A stretch of DNA of 64,000 bases from Hybos culiciformis (lineage: Eukaryota > Arthropoda > Insecta > Diptera > Hybotidae), in contig OZ023274.1 of assembly GCA_964007475.1 (NCBI GenBank), positions 38,805,860 to 38,869,859 of the forward strand, read 5' to 3'. This document shows, piece by piece, positions 1 to 13,300 of the stretch. A model generated the notes under the pieces. That model was given only the letters and a program-made list of their open reading frames with translations. It was not told the origin of the DNA and ran no database searches. How positions within the stretch are numbered: the first letter of the stretch is position 1; every line of letters starts with the position of its first letter. Both the position numbers and the translations under genes were made by a program.

Positions 1-3000
1 ATAAACGTATAGATTTGAAGGGAATCACGATATTTTTATTTTTTCATAGTACTATTAAAAATGTTTTTGGTGTTTCCAATTTTTGTTTCTGTATAACGCA
101 AAATTGATTATTAGTGAAGCATGATTTTTTTGAACATATTGTTTTCCTTAATCACTGTGCTCAATAATGCATTCCTATTAACAGAAACATATAAATATTA
201 TGTTTCTTGTTATTTATTATTACAAAATGCACCTGACAAATTGTACTTTTCTTTTTTAACACAACATAATAGTATAGTTTGAAAATGTTGAAAACATACT
301 TTAGTTATTGTTATATATTTTAGGATATACCTAAAGAAAAAAATTTGAATTAAAAAATATAAAATTTTATTATGCATTTATGGCTTTATAGATTAAAATT
401 TATATAATAAAAATTTTGGTGTAAAGTGGAGAATGAATATAAACTTTTTAATATTTATTTATTTTTTGAAAATTATGACGATGTGAATCAGCGAAGCCCA
501 AATTAGAACTAATTTAGAGCATATAGAAAATACTAAGGTTTTTTTCATATCACACCAACCCAATTTTTATTTAAAAAACATTCACTGTAAAAAAATTATT
601 TCTAAAGACATAATTAAGAAAACTAAATTGTGTGTTGTATGTTTTTTGAATAAAATTACGTTTTATTTTTCAGTTTTAATTCAATCCTAAAAAATTTCAA
701 AAATGCTTCTTAAGCTGATATATTACGATTCACATCAACTGACAAATTTTTTTTAAAAGCTTTCCTTTTCCATTTAAAACAAAAGATTTTTCTGTCAGTT
801 TTTTGTTTTACTTAATACAGAAATTTGTATGAGCCAGAAAGGGATAGAGATATAAAATTAAGGAGAAATGATTGAAGAAAAAAGCTTGATTTAAAAATTT
901 ATTCAAATTTGACCCTTTCATAAAAACTCAACGGTCAATTGATTTAAATCGTACTCTAATAATATTTTATATAAAAAGTGATTCCTTCGGGATTTTAAAA
1001 AATTAAAATAAAATTGTATAAAAGACCTTCCAGTCTAAAAGAGTAAGAAATATAAATTTTATATTTTTAACAGTGTATTTAAAAAGACTAGAAATAAAAA
1101 GGAAAACAATTTTTTTTTTTTTTTTTGTGAATCAAAGTGAGCATACGAAATAATGAAATGAGTATACGATTTTATATGCGAGTATACGATTTTTTTTTTT
1201 CATTGAAAATGATTACACATTTTTTTATTCCTATGCATTTGAGTATAAAAAAAAAAAATTTTGCTCGCGAGCATAGGCTTGGGCATCAGTGATGTGAATT
1301 AACGTTGTGAACAAATCGTGCGGCAGCCGCAACGAAAAAATAGCTTTGGCTGGGGATGCTTAAATATATTTCCTTCCAAAAAGTTGACATCTACAAAATG
1401 AATAATGTTGATAACTAAATGTAATATGACAGAAAAAAAATGAAATAGTTTTTAATACGCAGCAGCACATTGGATTTAAATCATGTAGATTTAATTCTAT
1501 AAAATCTATTGAATTAATTATTCATTCAAACTTAAGAACTGATTGAGCTTTAATCAAATAAACAACTAAGATTTGAAAAGAATTATTATCGAATTAAAAT
1601 TTAAACAAATTTTTTTTTATATCGAGTTTTAGATTTTTATTGTGAATGCTTATTTTTCAACAAATTTTTGAATTGACTAAATAAAATTTAATACTTTGGT
1701 ATATAAAAACAAAATAAAAAAAATCCACATAACACCTTAGATGACATCACTTTTAACGACTTTAGCATAGTTAATAAAAATGAAAAAACATTTTTTTTTA
1801 ATAAATATTATGTAACATTATTGTCTTAAGGCACGGTGTATATACTTACTCATCACCAAAAATAATTATTTTCATATAAAAAGAACATCATTGAAGTAGT
1901 TATACATTTCCAGAAATTGCATAAAACTTTTGAACACAGTTTTTTTTTTGATTGTAGGTTGGCAGACATAAATGAAAAATTAAGACTTACCTAGAAAGAT
2001 AGAAAAAAAAAATAACATGTAAGAAAATTTATTAGAAAAATATTATGTTAGATAAACTAGATAAATAAATGTATAAACAGTATTCATTTTCTTTTAAATA
2101 TTATGAAATCTAATAATTTATTAGACAGTTTTGGTTTTTATTTTCATGAAAAACATTTTTTTTTTTTTTACTATAATTAAAATTAAAAATCCCACGTGTA
2201 ATAAGATTTTTCATTCAATTAAATAACAGACTTTTATTATTGTTAATGATTCAATATAGAAAAATACTATTTGAAATAGTAAATACTAAATATAGTTATG
2301 TTTGATAGTTTTTTGAAAAGTTATATTCAAAAATATGTACATTCTACACAACTTCTTATTGAACCGCAAAAGGTCCCCAACAAATGTTAAATTTTCGATA
2401 AAAACGCGGGGATATTATAAATTCAATGAAACTACAAATATAGTAAATAAGATTTACTTAATTCTGTGGATGTAATTAAATATTTTTTTTTTACTATTTT
2501 GGAAAAATCTTAATCCATAATCGTTCTTAAGTTATGATAATTATACGTTTTGCCGCATAATTTAGAAAATTTTACTTAAAATCTAATACTTATTATTGCC
2601 AAAAGTATTTTCTTTTCTAGTGTAACGCCTTAAATCTGTGTCATCTAATTTTCGTCATATTTTCAATGACAATTTAATTTTTGACCATGAAAATATGTCA
2701 TTTATTCAAAAAAAAAAACAACCTTTTTTTTTTTATTTTCAATTTAAAGATAAATTTTATTTAAATTAAGCAATAATTTTCTTTATTAATTTGGCTTAAA
2801 ATATGAACTATGAATTTTATTACAAACAACATAAAAAATATTCAATTTTTCTTTTTTTTTAACATAATGTTTAGATAATTTATTCGAAAGGTCAAATTTT
2901 GCCCCCTTTTAGTTTGTTGAGCTCATATAGACTTCTTCAAAAACTGATGCAATTAAATTATTTTATCTCAAATTCATGACAATATTATAAAAAGAATTTA

Positions 3001-6000
3001 TTTGATTAATTAACTACTTAATGTATGTATATATTTGTATTTATAATATATTATCATTAATTAATTTTAGAAACAATAGATTTAAATTTGTCATAAATTC
3101 GAAAAAAATAAAAACAATATATAATACAAATATTATATACATACAGATACTTGAATATTACAACAAAACCAAAACTTGTAATTCATTAAAAAAAAATACT
3201 AATAATAATTTCATAGCGGTTAATAAAGTTTCTTAATTAATTGAATGATGTAAAACAATATTCATTTCCAAGTTATGGCCAATGCTATTATATTTTTTAT
3301 TTTTTTTTTTACTTTATATTTTTTTATCATTAAAATGAAAATTATATTTTTGTTTGTTTATTATAATGAATAATCTAACATCTTCTGCTTCAGTGAACAG
3401 TGCGGTCAACAGACATAAAATTATGTTCAGATAATATTTTAATAATTCGAATTATTTTTAATTTAGTGAAAATTTTTATTTATTGAGTATTTAACTATAA
3501 ATTTAATCAATTTTAAACACATTTTTTAAATAGTTCTAGCTGAGTAATTAATTAAAAAAAAAAATAAATACTTTAGGTATAGAATTTACATGTACTTATA
3601 TTTTGTGTAACAATTTTATATAAAGAAAGTATTTATAATGAATTATAAAAACACTACACCTTGAAGTACATATATCTAAGTTTATTCAGCGACCGAATTC
3701 TGTTGTAACACTTGGGCCGTAGGGTTGCGAATTTTTAATTTTTTTAGGTATTTGTTTCTTATTAATCAAATTAGTTTACATGCACAGATGATCTCATTTA
3801 TAAATTTGTACCATTTTCTCAAAACCACATAAGTAAGTTTGGTGCAATAATTTATAACTATTACTGCTTATTTTTTTTTTGGACAATAAATCACAATTAT
3901 TTTGTTTTCTTGTAAAATCAAGAAAAAAAATCATCCTCAAGCATAATAAACGAAATTAACCCAATTTTCGTTTTTTTTTTTAAATTACTTGAAATGCTTA
4001 AACATCATAGAAATATAATAGAAGAATAATGTATTTTCAAAAATTACATTCAATTATGCACTTTCGGCTATTAGATGACACACATTCAGTTTAACATTAA
4101 ACATTTTTTATAAACAAGGTTAAGTAGGGCTAAAAATAAAATATAGTTTTTGTTCGAAATATACCTATCTAGTCTGATCTCAGTTGAGAAAATTGGTGAC
4201 AAAAAATAATTAGGAAGAAATTACAATTTTCGAATTTATCATTTTGCATAATCTGGCTAATTTATGAATCTTTTTGAAAGGAAATGAAGTTTTCTGACGA
4301 GAACACTGATATTTAAAAAGGTTTATATTTAATTTTATTCTATTAAACATTTAACAGACTGTGCTTACAGTAGTCTTAAATATATATATCTTATAACACT
4401 ACCTAAATGGAAATATGATGTATTTTTATTGTTCAATAGCCGGATAAACTTGATAATCTTGAAAATTGCACTGTATTTTGTTTTAAAAAATATAATTTCA
4501 AGGTTGATTAATTTATATTACATAATTTTTGGTTAGCTTATCAATCAATTCTTATATTGTTTTTAATTTTATGTTTTTAATATTAAGTTTGTATTTTCAC
4601 TTTATTTACATACTTTCGAAGTTTGTAAAAAATAATTTAAATTTGATTTTCATATACAACATATTAATTAAAATAACTATTAAAAAATAAATTGAAAGTA
4701 AAATTTATACAATTTTTCCAATTGTTAATTTTATACTGTCGACAAAATAGAAATTAAAATTTATTTAAATTAATTATATAAAAGTGCAATAGATACTTAA
4801 TGTATTATAATTAGAAAGAAACATTGAGTGTATAGTATCAAAGGCACAATTATCTTTCTCCATTATTTTTAATAAATTTGAAATTTTTGTTTTCAATTAC
4901 AAATATATAAAAATTATATAAGAACAAGAAGAAATGTATCTTGATCCCAATTCTCAATCCTAATTTTTAATTTTATAGTAACAAGTACAATAATAAATTT
5001 GTCAAGAAATTTTTAGTTTAATACGTTCCCGTACATTCCTTATTTATAAAAATTTGATATTCATAGGTCTATTGAAAATTTGGAGAAAGCTGCCGTCAAT
5101 AATTTAAGCCCTCTCAAGTACGATTATATTTTCTATACATAAAAAATTCAGTTAAATAAACTACGTTGAATCGCATTATTAATTTTGAGCAGTATAATGC
5201 ATAACATTACATACATTAAGTACCTGTATATTTTGAAAGTAGTTAAGGGCTTTATGCAATATTTTTATATATTATTTTTTAAGTGTCTTATAATCGCCAT
5301 GTTTATTAACCATTATTTTTACTTCCTGTACAAAAAAAAAAAAAATCAGTTGTCGTAGAACACGTAAAATAGTACTCACTAAACATTTTCAAATGTACCG
5401 AATATTACAATTTTTTTTAGATCATTGTACTTAATTTTTGTTTTACAAATATCCGTGATAATAAAATGTTTTTCATAAAGCCATCAATTAATATTCCTTT
5501 TTTTGTACGGCCAAAGTTCAAGCTTAAAGATTACCATTACGGAAAAGATAATTTTAAGGTTACAGTGTGGCATATAGGATATTATAAGAAGAAATACTAT
5601 AAGGTTTAAAAAAGAGCATACCTGGGCATAAGTTAAAAGAAACAATCTTCAGTATCATCTTTATATTAAATAATGATATACATGTGTAAATATCTAATGT
5701 TATTTATTTGACTATGGATGTAAATATTTCAAAATTAGCAAATACTTAGAATAATTCATTTCTACAATATTAAAAAGAAATAGTATAAAAATCAGTTATT
5801 ATTTACTATGGAGATACCACATTAAAAAGAATGTATTCATTTATGTGATTTTCTTTCACACTTTTTCAGTCTATTTTTAAGATACTCCAGTTTAAATTAA
5901 CGGTGTTAAAATTTTGCAATATGTTAATAAATTTTATATAAAAATTAATATAAAATTTAAATGAAACAAAAAGAAATCCCGTTTCAAAAGTTTTCTTAAT

Positions 6001-9000
6001 CTTTTAATATCTAATTTTAGTAATTTTCTCTCTCATAAACATAAAAATAAAAATTTGTTTCGTTTCCAATGGTGTCAAGCATTGAATTTTATTTTAAATC
6101 ATCATAAAAACTGATTTATTGTTATTAATATAATACGTGACTATAAAATTAGTTTTAATTAGAAATTCGATTTACTTTAAAACTAAAAAAGAATTGAAAG
6201 TCTTTTTTTTTTTTTGTGATATTATTTCAATTAAATTAACATATTAAATATTCGCAATGAATAGATTAAAATTTCCATAAGATTATTTAATAAATCACAG
6301 ACAAATGGTCGCTATATAATATACTTTACGGCATATTATATGTCTATGCCCTATGGTATATGGGTGGACCATATATAAAATTTTCAGCTTATTGTTATAT
6401 TGCTTGCACTATTGAAAATTTCGGACAATATAATTTGGAAGACTTTTTATTTTATTTTTTATATAATAAATTTATCCTTTTTCAGAATTTAAGGTATTTT
6501 GTCATCTTTGGGGTTTACTATTTGTTTTTCATTTTTTACGTGTAAGAAACAATTTTGTAAACACATAGTATAGGTATATATATTTGTAGAAGCTTTAAGA
6601 GCCAACACTTTGTTTCCTTTAAGTTTCTTATTATTGCAAGTTTTCATGCATGTTAATTTTTAAACAGGAATTGTCTACATTTTTGTGTGTTCTCAGTTCC
6701 ATTTTCACATTAAGATCATAGACTTGTGGTTTTAAAATAATATTCAAAGCGGGTAAGTAGTTAGTTTTAGCGTTTTAAGTAGTTTTTAGTTTTTCCATAA
6801 ATCTAATTTTTATTTTTATTTTTTTTCTAATAAAAAAAAGTGGAAATTTTTTTTTCTTTGAATTAAGCGCAATTATTATTGTGCAATCAATGAAACTTTA
6901 TATATATTATAATTATTATGAAAAAAAAAATTAGTCTATAGTTAGTTAATGGCTGTAAAATTTATGTCTTAATTAGAGAGGCTTAAAATTTTGTAATGAA
7001 TTTAATAGATCTATTTTTATGTTTTAGGACACTATTTTTAATGTGATAATATGCATATTATCAAAATTAATGCCAATTAACTTTGACTGAATGGAAATAA
7101 AATTTTTTTTTCCTCTAAATTAATAACGTTAACATAATATATACATATATCGATTTTTTTTTTAAATTAAATTTAAAGAAATAAAACTACATACTTAAAC
7201 TATTTTATAGACTTACTATGGCCTGAATTTACATATGAAGGTAGGTACTAAGATTTAAATTCCAATTTTTCCAAAATTATAATCAATAATATTAACATAT
7301 CAGCTTCCATCTATAATCTTCTGTGAAAATTTCACCATTTCACATTACAAGATTTTCGCGTTTCATATGCACATAGAAATAGAACTCGCGTAATAAGTGT
7401 CTCGGTTTTAGCATTTTTTTAACCTTCCTTCATTTTCCAATAGCATTAATTCGTAATTCTCAAAACTATTAAAGTCCTCAATTTTATATATAATTTAAAT
7501 AAATATATGTAAAAGAGAATATTTACAGTTCTCGGATCGATCTTAATGAATAATCTGAATAAATTTATCAACACTTTTTTTATTGATAGAAATCTTTTCC
7601 GAATTTTTAATAACAATTGAATGAATATTTGGACCAAAATAATTTGGCAATTGATAATGTATTTATATTCTAGTTAAAAATTTCTATATATTTTTTAAAA
7701 TTAAATAAAATTGGAACGTATAATTGCATAAAAATTATGAATGAATGAACATGGAATATATTAACATCGATTTAAATACTATTCCTCGGTTCACTACTTT
7801 TAATAATGTTAACTAATATTTTTTTAAGATCACAATAATTATAATAATAATAATAATAATAACTATGCTATGAATATATAAAAACACAAATTTACGCTTT
7901 CATGAAATTTAAAATTACTTCCTCTTGCTCTAAATTGCATTTTTGCTTTCTTGATTATTTGATATTTTATACTTAAATTTATAGCTTATATTATAATTTT
8001 TTACTGACTATATAGTAAGATGGACAGTGTTTATCAACATTTTTGTTTTACGAAGAAAAATATTTGGAAAAAAAAAATACTATGACAGTTTTAACATTTG
8101 ACAAAATATTCTATTGATTTATTACTAAAATAAGAACTGTCTTTCTAATTTTTGAAATTTTTTCGAATCGACAATTTATATACTTTATTCATTTTTTTAA
8201 CCTGGTTGTTTGATGATCATTCAACTATTAACATTAACTTTTCTAAAATACAACTTTGATTGGACATCAAATTTGACATGTAATAAATTTTATTGTGAAT
8301 ACCTTCTCAATTTCCTTCAAATATATTTTATTTTTAATTAAAACTAAAATGATATGTTCTCGTTTTAAAAACGGTTATAATTAAATATATAATCAGTTTT
8401 CATTAATTTTATCTTGTAAGAGGTGTATAATAACATAAAAATAAAATTTGATTAGAAGATTTTTTTTTTTTTGCCATTTACCATACATTAATTAAGTTTA
8501 TATTCTGAAAGCATAATAAATTTCTTTGGATAAAAAAAAGATATCTAGGCACATAAAATTCAACTTAATTACGTTTCGCATGATTTAAGCATATAACACT
8601 TAGTTTTATCCTTTTTGAAACATTTGATTATGTGGCTTCCACAAATAATTAAAATGTGATTGTTATGTTCACATAATATGATAACTATGTAGTTAACCTA
8701 ATTTTAAAAATTTATTAATACTTATTGGCTGAGAGTAAGTAGTTATTTTGATTTTAATGACGCTTTTATTTGTTGAAGACAAGAAAGTAAAGTTTATTGA
8801 AAGTTGTTTTTTCAAAATTTTTATGAGTTTTATGTTATCATTTTATAAAAATTGTAATAAATTAAGAAAAAAAATTGATTTTTATTTTATGGAAAAACAT
8901 TAATATATAACATAACTTTATTGCAGAAATTACAAAAATATGAGTATGATTTAAAAATTAACATTTTATGATTTAAAATTATAAAAAAAAAATCAATCAC

Positions 9001-10027
9001 TGAATCTGATTCTATAAATTGCATTATAAAGTTATAAAGTTTAGGATCTTCGTTTGATATAAAAGTTCGTTCCATAAACCAACAAAATTAATAATATTTG
9101 AGTTGACAATGTCTTTATAATTTATTTTTCTTCTATGACGTTCTAATGCACAATGAGTTGTTTTGGTCGATGATCAAACAAAATTATAAAAATATATAAA
9201 AACTAAATAAAATTATATATCATAATACATAATAATATACAATGTTAATAATAGTAAACGTTTAATATCATTTATTATTATTATTTTATTATTAAATAAG
9301 AATTTATTCATACATTAATAATATCAACCTGACTTACAGTCATGCCGCTCCCAATCACAATTTAATTTTCCATTCATTTCGGAAAACACATATGACTTAT
9401 GTTGTTTTTTTTTATTTTTCGCATTTGAATGCATAAATATCTTAAATTAGATATTTATTGATGCTTTATGTTTATTTAATGCGAATTAATGTTGGTTCAT
9501 GATCTTTTAGTGTAGTGTAAACACGAATATTTTATTAATATTTTTTTATGCAAAATATATAAGTAATAAATTTTATCAGCGCGACCATATCTGATAGAGC
9601 AAATGTCAAATTTTAATAATTTTATAGAAAAATATATGTACATATACATTGTACATTTGTAAGTATAAATATTTACAATAAAAAATGTTTGTAAAAACTT
9701 TCCTATTATTTTTTTTCGGGTTTGAGTACGATTAGGTAGAATTTTTCACATATAGTTTTGACTCTGGTCATGGAAAGGAATATTAGAAATCAAACAGCCT
9801 AGTTAGTAAAAATAGAAAAACCTTTTTTTTTTGATGAGTTATGGCATTTTTGTGATGAGTTATATCACTTGAACTACCTGTAATTTTTAATTAGTCTAAT
9901 ACTACTTCATTGTTAAATATAATTCAATTAAATCTTTTTAATTTAGTAAGGATTTTTTTCGGTACTATTCAATAAATATTTTGTCGTACATTTATTTTAT
10001 TCTGATTCCATTTTTCGTTGAAAGTAA
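1..10027. other. A/T-rich non-coding stretch, no gene found
   Basis: Poly-A and poly-T runs and short A/T-rich open frames fill this stretch. None of the frames shows a protein motif, amino-acid complexity or splice context that would support a gene. The only clear local GC increase is around 1262-1370, which includes the 12-bp palindrome TGCTCGCGAGCA at 1262-1273, but I could not assign it. An ATA-type microsatellite sits at 7841-7861. The region could be intergenic or part of a very long intron. Confidence 0.6.
7841..7861. repeat. (ATA)n microsatellite
   Basis: Seven uninterrupted trinucleotide units are seen directly. It is a simple-sequence repeat with no associated element. Confidence 0.9.
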
Positions 10028-10032
10028 CTACT
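10028..10032. repeat. Target site duplication CTACT (left copy)
   Basis: The same five bases follow the 3' LTR at 14846-14850. Five-bp duplications are usual for Ty3/gypsy integrases and mark one simple insertion without later rearrangement. Confidence 0.9.
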
Positions 10033-10234
10033 TGTAGTATTGGAATGAAGTACTAGAAAATGACGTTTGTGAGATGTGACATTTTGGAGTAAAATTATTA
10101 TTAGTTGTTAGTTTTTGAACGAAGAATATCTAAATTTATTGAAGAACAATAAAATAAAATAACTAAATTAAAATAACCAAAGTGGCATTAATTATTGAGT
10201 TTTTCAGATCGATCTCCAACAACACAACACGACA
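10033..10234 (+). repeat. 5' LTR
   Basis: This 202-bp long terminal repeat starts TGTAGTATTGG and ends AACACGACA. It carries an AATAAA signal at 10148-10153, which in the 3' copy would serve polyadenylation. I do not see an obvious TATA box. It should drive transcription of the element from within itself. Confidence 0.95.
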
Positions 10235-10235
10235 T

Positions 10236-10253
10236 TGGCGACGAGGATAATCA
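10236..10253 (+). other. tRNA primer-binding site
   Basis: The sequence TGGCGACGAGGAT begins one base after the end of the 5' LTR. The TGG start pairs with the CCA 3' end of a tRNA, as expected for minus-strand priming by reverse transcriptase. I cannot name the tRNA with certainty; comparing 18 nt with insect tRNA 3' ends would settle it. Confidence 0.8.
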
Positions 10254-10360
10254 GGAAAAAACAAGATAAAAATTTTAAAGAAATTTTTAAGAATACGTTT
10301 GGTGGCGTGGTTAACATAACCTAAAAATAGAGCAAAATAAATTTCTAATTTGCCGGTAAC

Positions 10361-13300
10361 ATGGATAATTCTAAAATTCCATTTTTTAATTATAGCGATG
10401 ATACCACGAATGTTGGAGCTAGATGGAAAAAATGGTTAGCCAGATTTGAGAATTTTCTAATTGCATCAGACGTAAATGGGCCTGAAAGAAAGAAAGCATT
10501 ACTATTGCATTACGCAGGAGAAGAAGGTTTCGACATTTTTCACAATTTGCCTGACTTAACAGATGAACAAAACACTAAGCCTGCAATGGTTAACAACGAA
10601 CAAGTTCAAGTAGCATTAGATGTATATGAAACAACAGTGAAGAAATTAGAAATACATTTCTATCCAAAAACAAATGTAGAATTTGAAATTTTTAATTTCC
10701 GTCAAGCAAATCAACATAAACATGAGACTGTTAATCAGTTTTATGCGCGGTTACTAAAACTTTGTGAAAATTGTGACTTTCCTGACAGAGATCGTGAGAT
10801 AAAATCTCAAATAATTGCAAAAACAACATCATGTAGATTAAGAGATTATGCTTTTCAAAAGAAACCAACTCTTTCAGGGTTGTTAGAAAAAGCTAAAACT
10901 TTTGAATTGGCAGCAGAGCATGGTTCCAAGATGGAAACAACACAAAACGATCATAACGAATTACCATCAGCCAACTTTACTAGCAAAAATAAACGTTCAA
11001 ATTTCCGTAATAACGCCAAACAACAAGGTAATAATCAAAGCAAACAACAGGTGAGAAATAATAGTAGTGCAAATCAACAAAACAACAATCAACAGAACAG
11101 CAATCAACTAAATAACAATCAACAAAACAACAATCAACGTAAGAAATGCATATTTTGTGGCAACAACTGGCATAATAATGGACTACAAAATTGTCCAGCT
11201 AAAAAATCAAAATGTAATGGGTGCGGAAAAACTGGCCATTTTATTAAGGTATGTATGTCCAAAAATGGTCAAGCCAAACAACAAAGCAACACTGTGGAAG
11301 AGGAAAATGAAATTCCAAGCAATTCCTCTTTCAATTGCAACAAAAATTTTGAAGTGAATACATTACCTCAAGCATCAGTAATTATGAATGGTATTTCTGT
11401 GAATTTTACAATTGATTCTGGGTCAACATCAACAATTATTAGTGAAAGTATTTTAAAAGAATTCAAAATAAAACCTATTTTAGAAAATACTAATATAATC
11501 ATTCATGCGTATAATTCGAAAGAAAATTTACCAATAATAGGTAAATTTATAGCAAAACTTCAGTATCGAAATGAAGTTATTTTCGAAGAAATTCTAGTAA
11601 TTAAAAGTAACACAGCAAGATCGTTGTTAAGCTATAATGCTTCTAAACAACTTCAACTACTTAAAATTACATGTATGATTGAAAGCAATGATACACATAA
11701 ACAAAACATTAAAGACAAATTTCCAACAATTTTTGGTTCAATTGGTAAACTAAAAGAAACAGAGGTACATTTATTTATTGATACAGAAGTTCCGCCAATA
11801 GCACAAAGATTTCGCCGCATACCATTTCATATGAGAGATAAGCTAGAAGGTGAGCTTATTCGACTAGAGAGGGCAGACATCATTGAGAGGGTCAAAGGTC
11901 CATCACCTTGGGTGTCACCAATTGTTTTGGTCCCAAAAGCCAATAATCCTGAAGCAATTCGAATGTGTGTAGATATGAGAGCAGCTAATAGAGCCATTAA
12001 AAGAATTCGTCATGTAACACCAACACTTCAAGATATTTTAGTATTGTTAAACGGAGCAACAATTTTTAGCAAAATTGATTTAAACGATGGATATCATCAA
12101 ATTGTATTAGATGAAGAATCAAGAGTGATAACAGCTTTCGCAACTCATTGTGGTGTTTTCAGATACAAAAGACTTAATTTTGGTATCAATACAGCGGCTG
12201 AAATTTTCCAAGACATTGTTAGTCAAATTTTAGTTAACATCAAGAATGTTATAAATGTCAGCGATGATATTTTAGTATTTGGCAAGAATCAACAAGAACA
12301 TGATGAAGCTCTACAACAAGTCCTAGAAAGAATCAAGAACAACAATTTAACAGTGAATGGAAACAAATGTGTTTTTAATCAGTCAGAAATAAAATTTTTT
12401 GGATTCATATTCTCAAATGAAGGGTTAAAACCAGATCCATGCAAAGTAGCAGTTTTCAAAGAAATGACTCCACCTAAGAACGTTTCTGAAGTCCGAAGTA
12501 TTTTAGGTATGTTAAATTTTGCTTTACCATTTTTACCTGATTTAGCTTCACATACAGAACATTTACGTAATTTAATTCGGAAAAATGCTGAATTCATTTG
12601 GTCAGATAAACACGCACAATCCTTTGAACAACTCAAGCAATTGATGAGTAATGCCAACAAGCTTGCTTATTACAAGTTAAACAATCCAACACATGTACAT
12701 GCAGATGCTGGTCCAAAAGGTCTGTCAGCAATTTTGTCTCAAATAGAAAACAACAATAGAGTGATTGTATCATATGCAAGTAGAACTTTATCTCCTACTG
12801 AACAAAAATATAGCCAAATCGAGAAAGAGATGTTAGCAGCAATTTGGGCTATTGAGCATTTTCATATATATTTGTATGGCACAAAATTTTGTTTACATAC
12901 TGATCATAAACCTCTGGTCAGTATTTTTAAAAATCCAATGTCTAAAACAACAGCGCGAATTGAAAGACTTCTTTTAAGAGTACAACAATATGAATTTGAA
13001 ACTGTGCATGAACAAGGCAAAACCAATCCAGCAGATTATTTTTCAAGACATCCTATTGAACAAAAAAATGAAACAGATAATGTAGTTAGGTATGTTAATT
13101 TTATAATTAATAATTTTTTACCGAATGCACTAACATTTGAAACGATTAAAATAGAAACATCAAAAGATAAGATATTACAGATTTTAATTAAAGCAATTAG
13201 TTCACAAAATTGGGGTAACAAAGAAATTAAGAAATATAAAACAGTCAAAGATGAATTTTCAGTTGTGGATGGGTGTATCCTAAAATCAAATAAAATAGTA

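Noticed and set aside
1281..1300. GCATCAGTGATG near 1.29 kb, considered as a second copy of the hAT-like terminal repeat
   Set aside because: Only eight bases match the CAGTGATGCC end, with no partner inverted repeat or flanking duplication.
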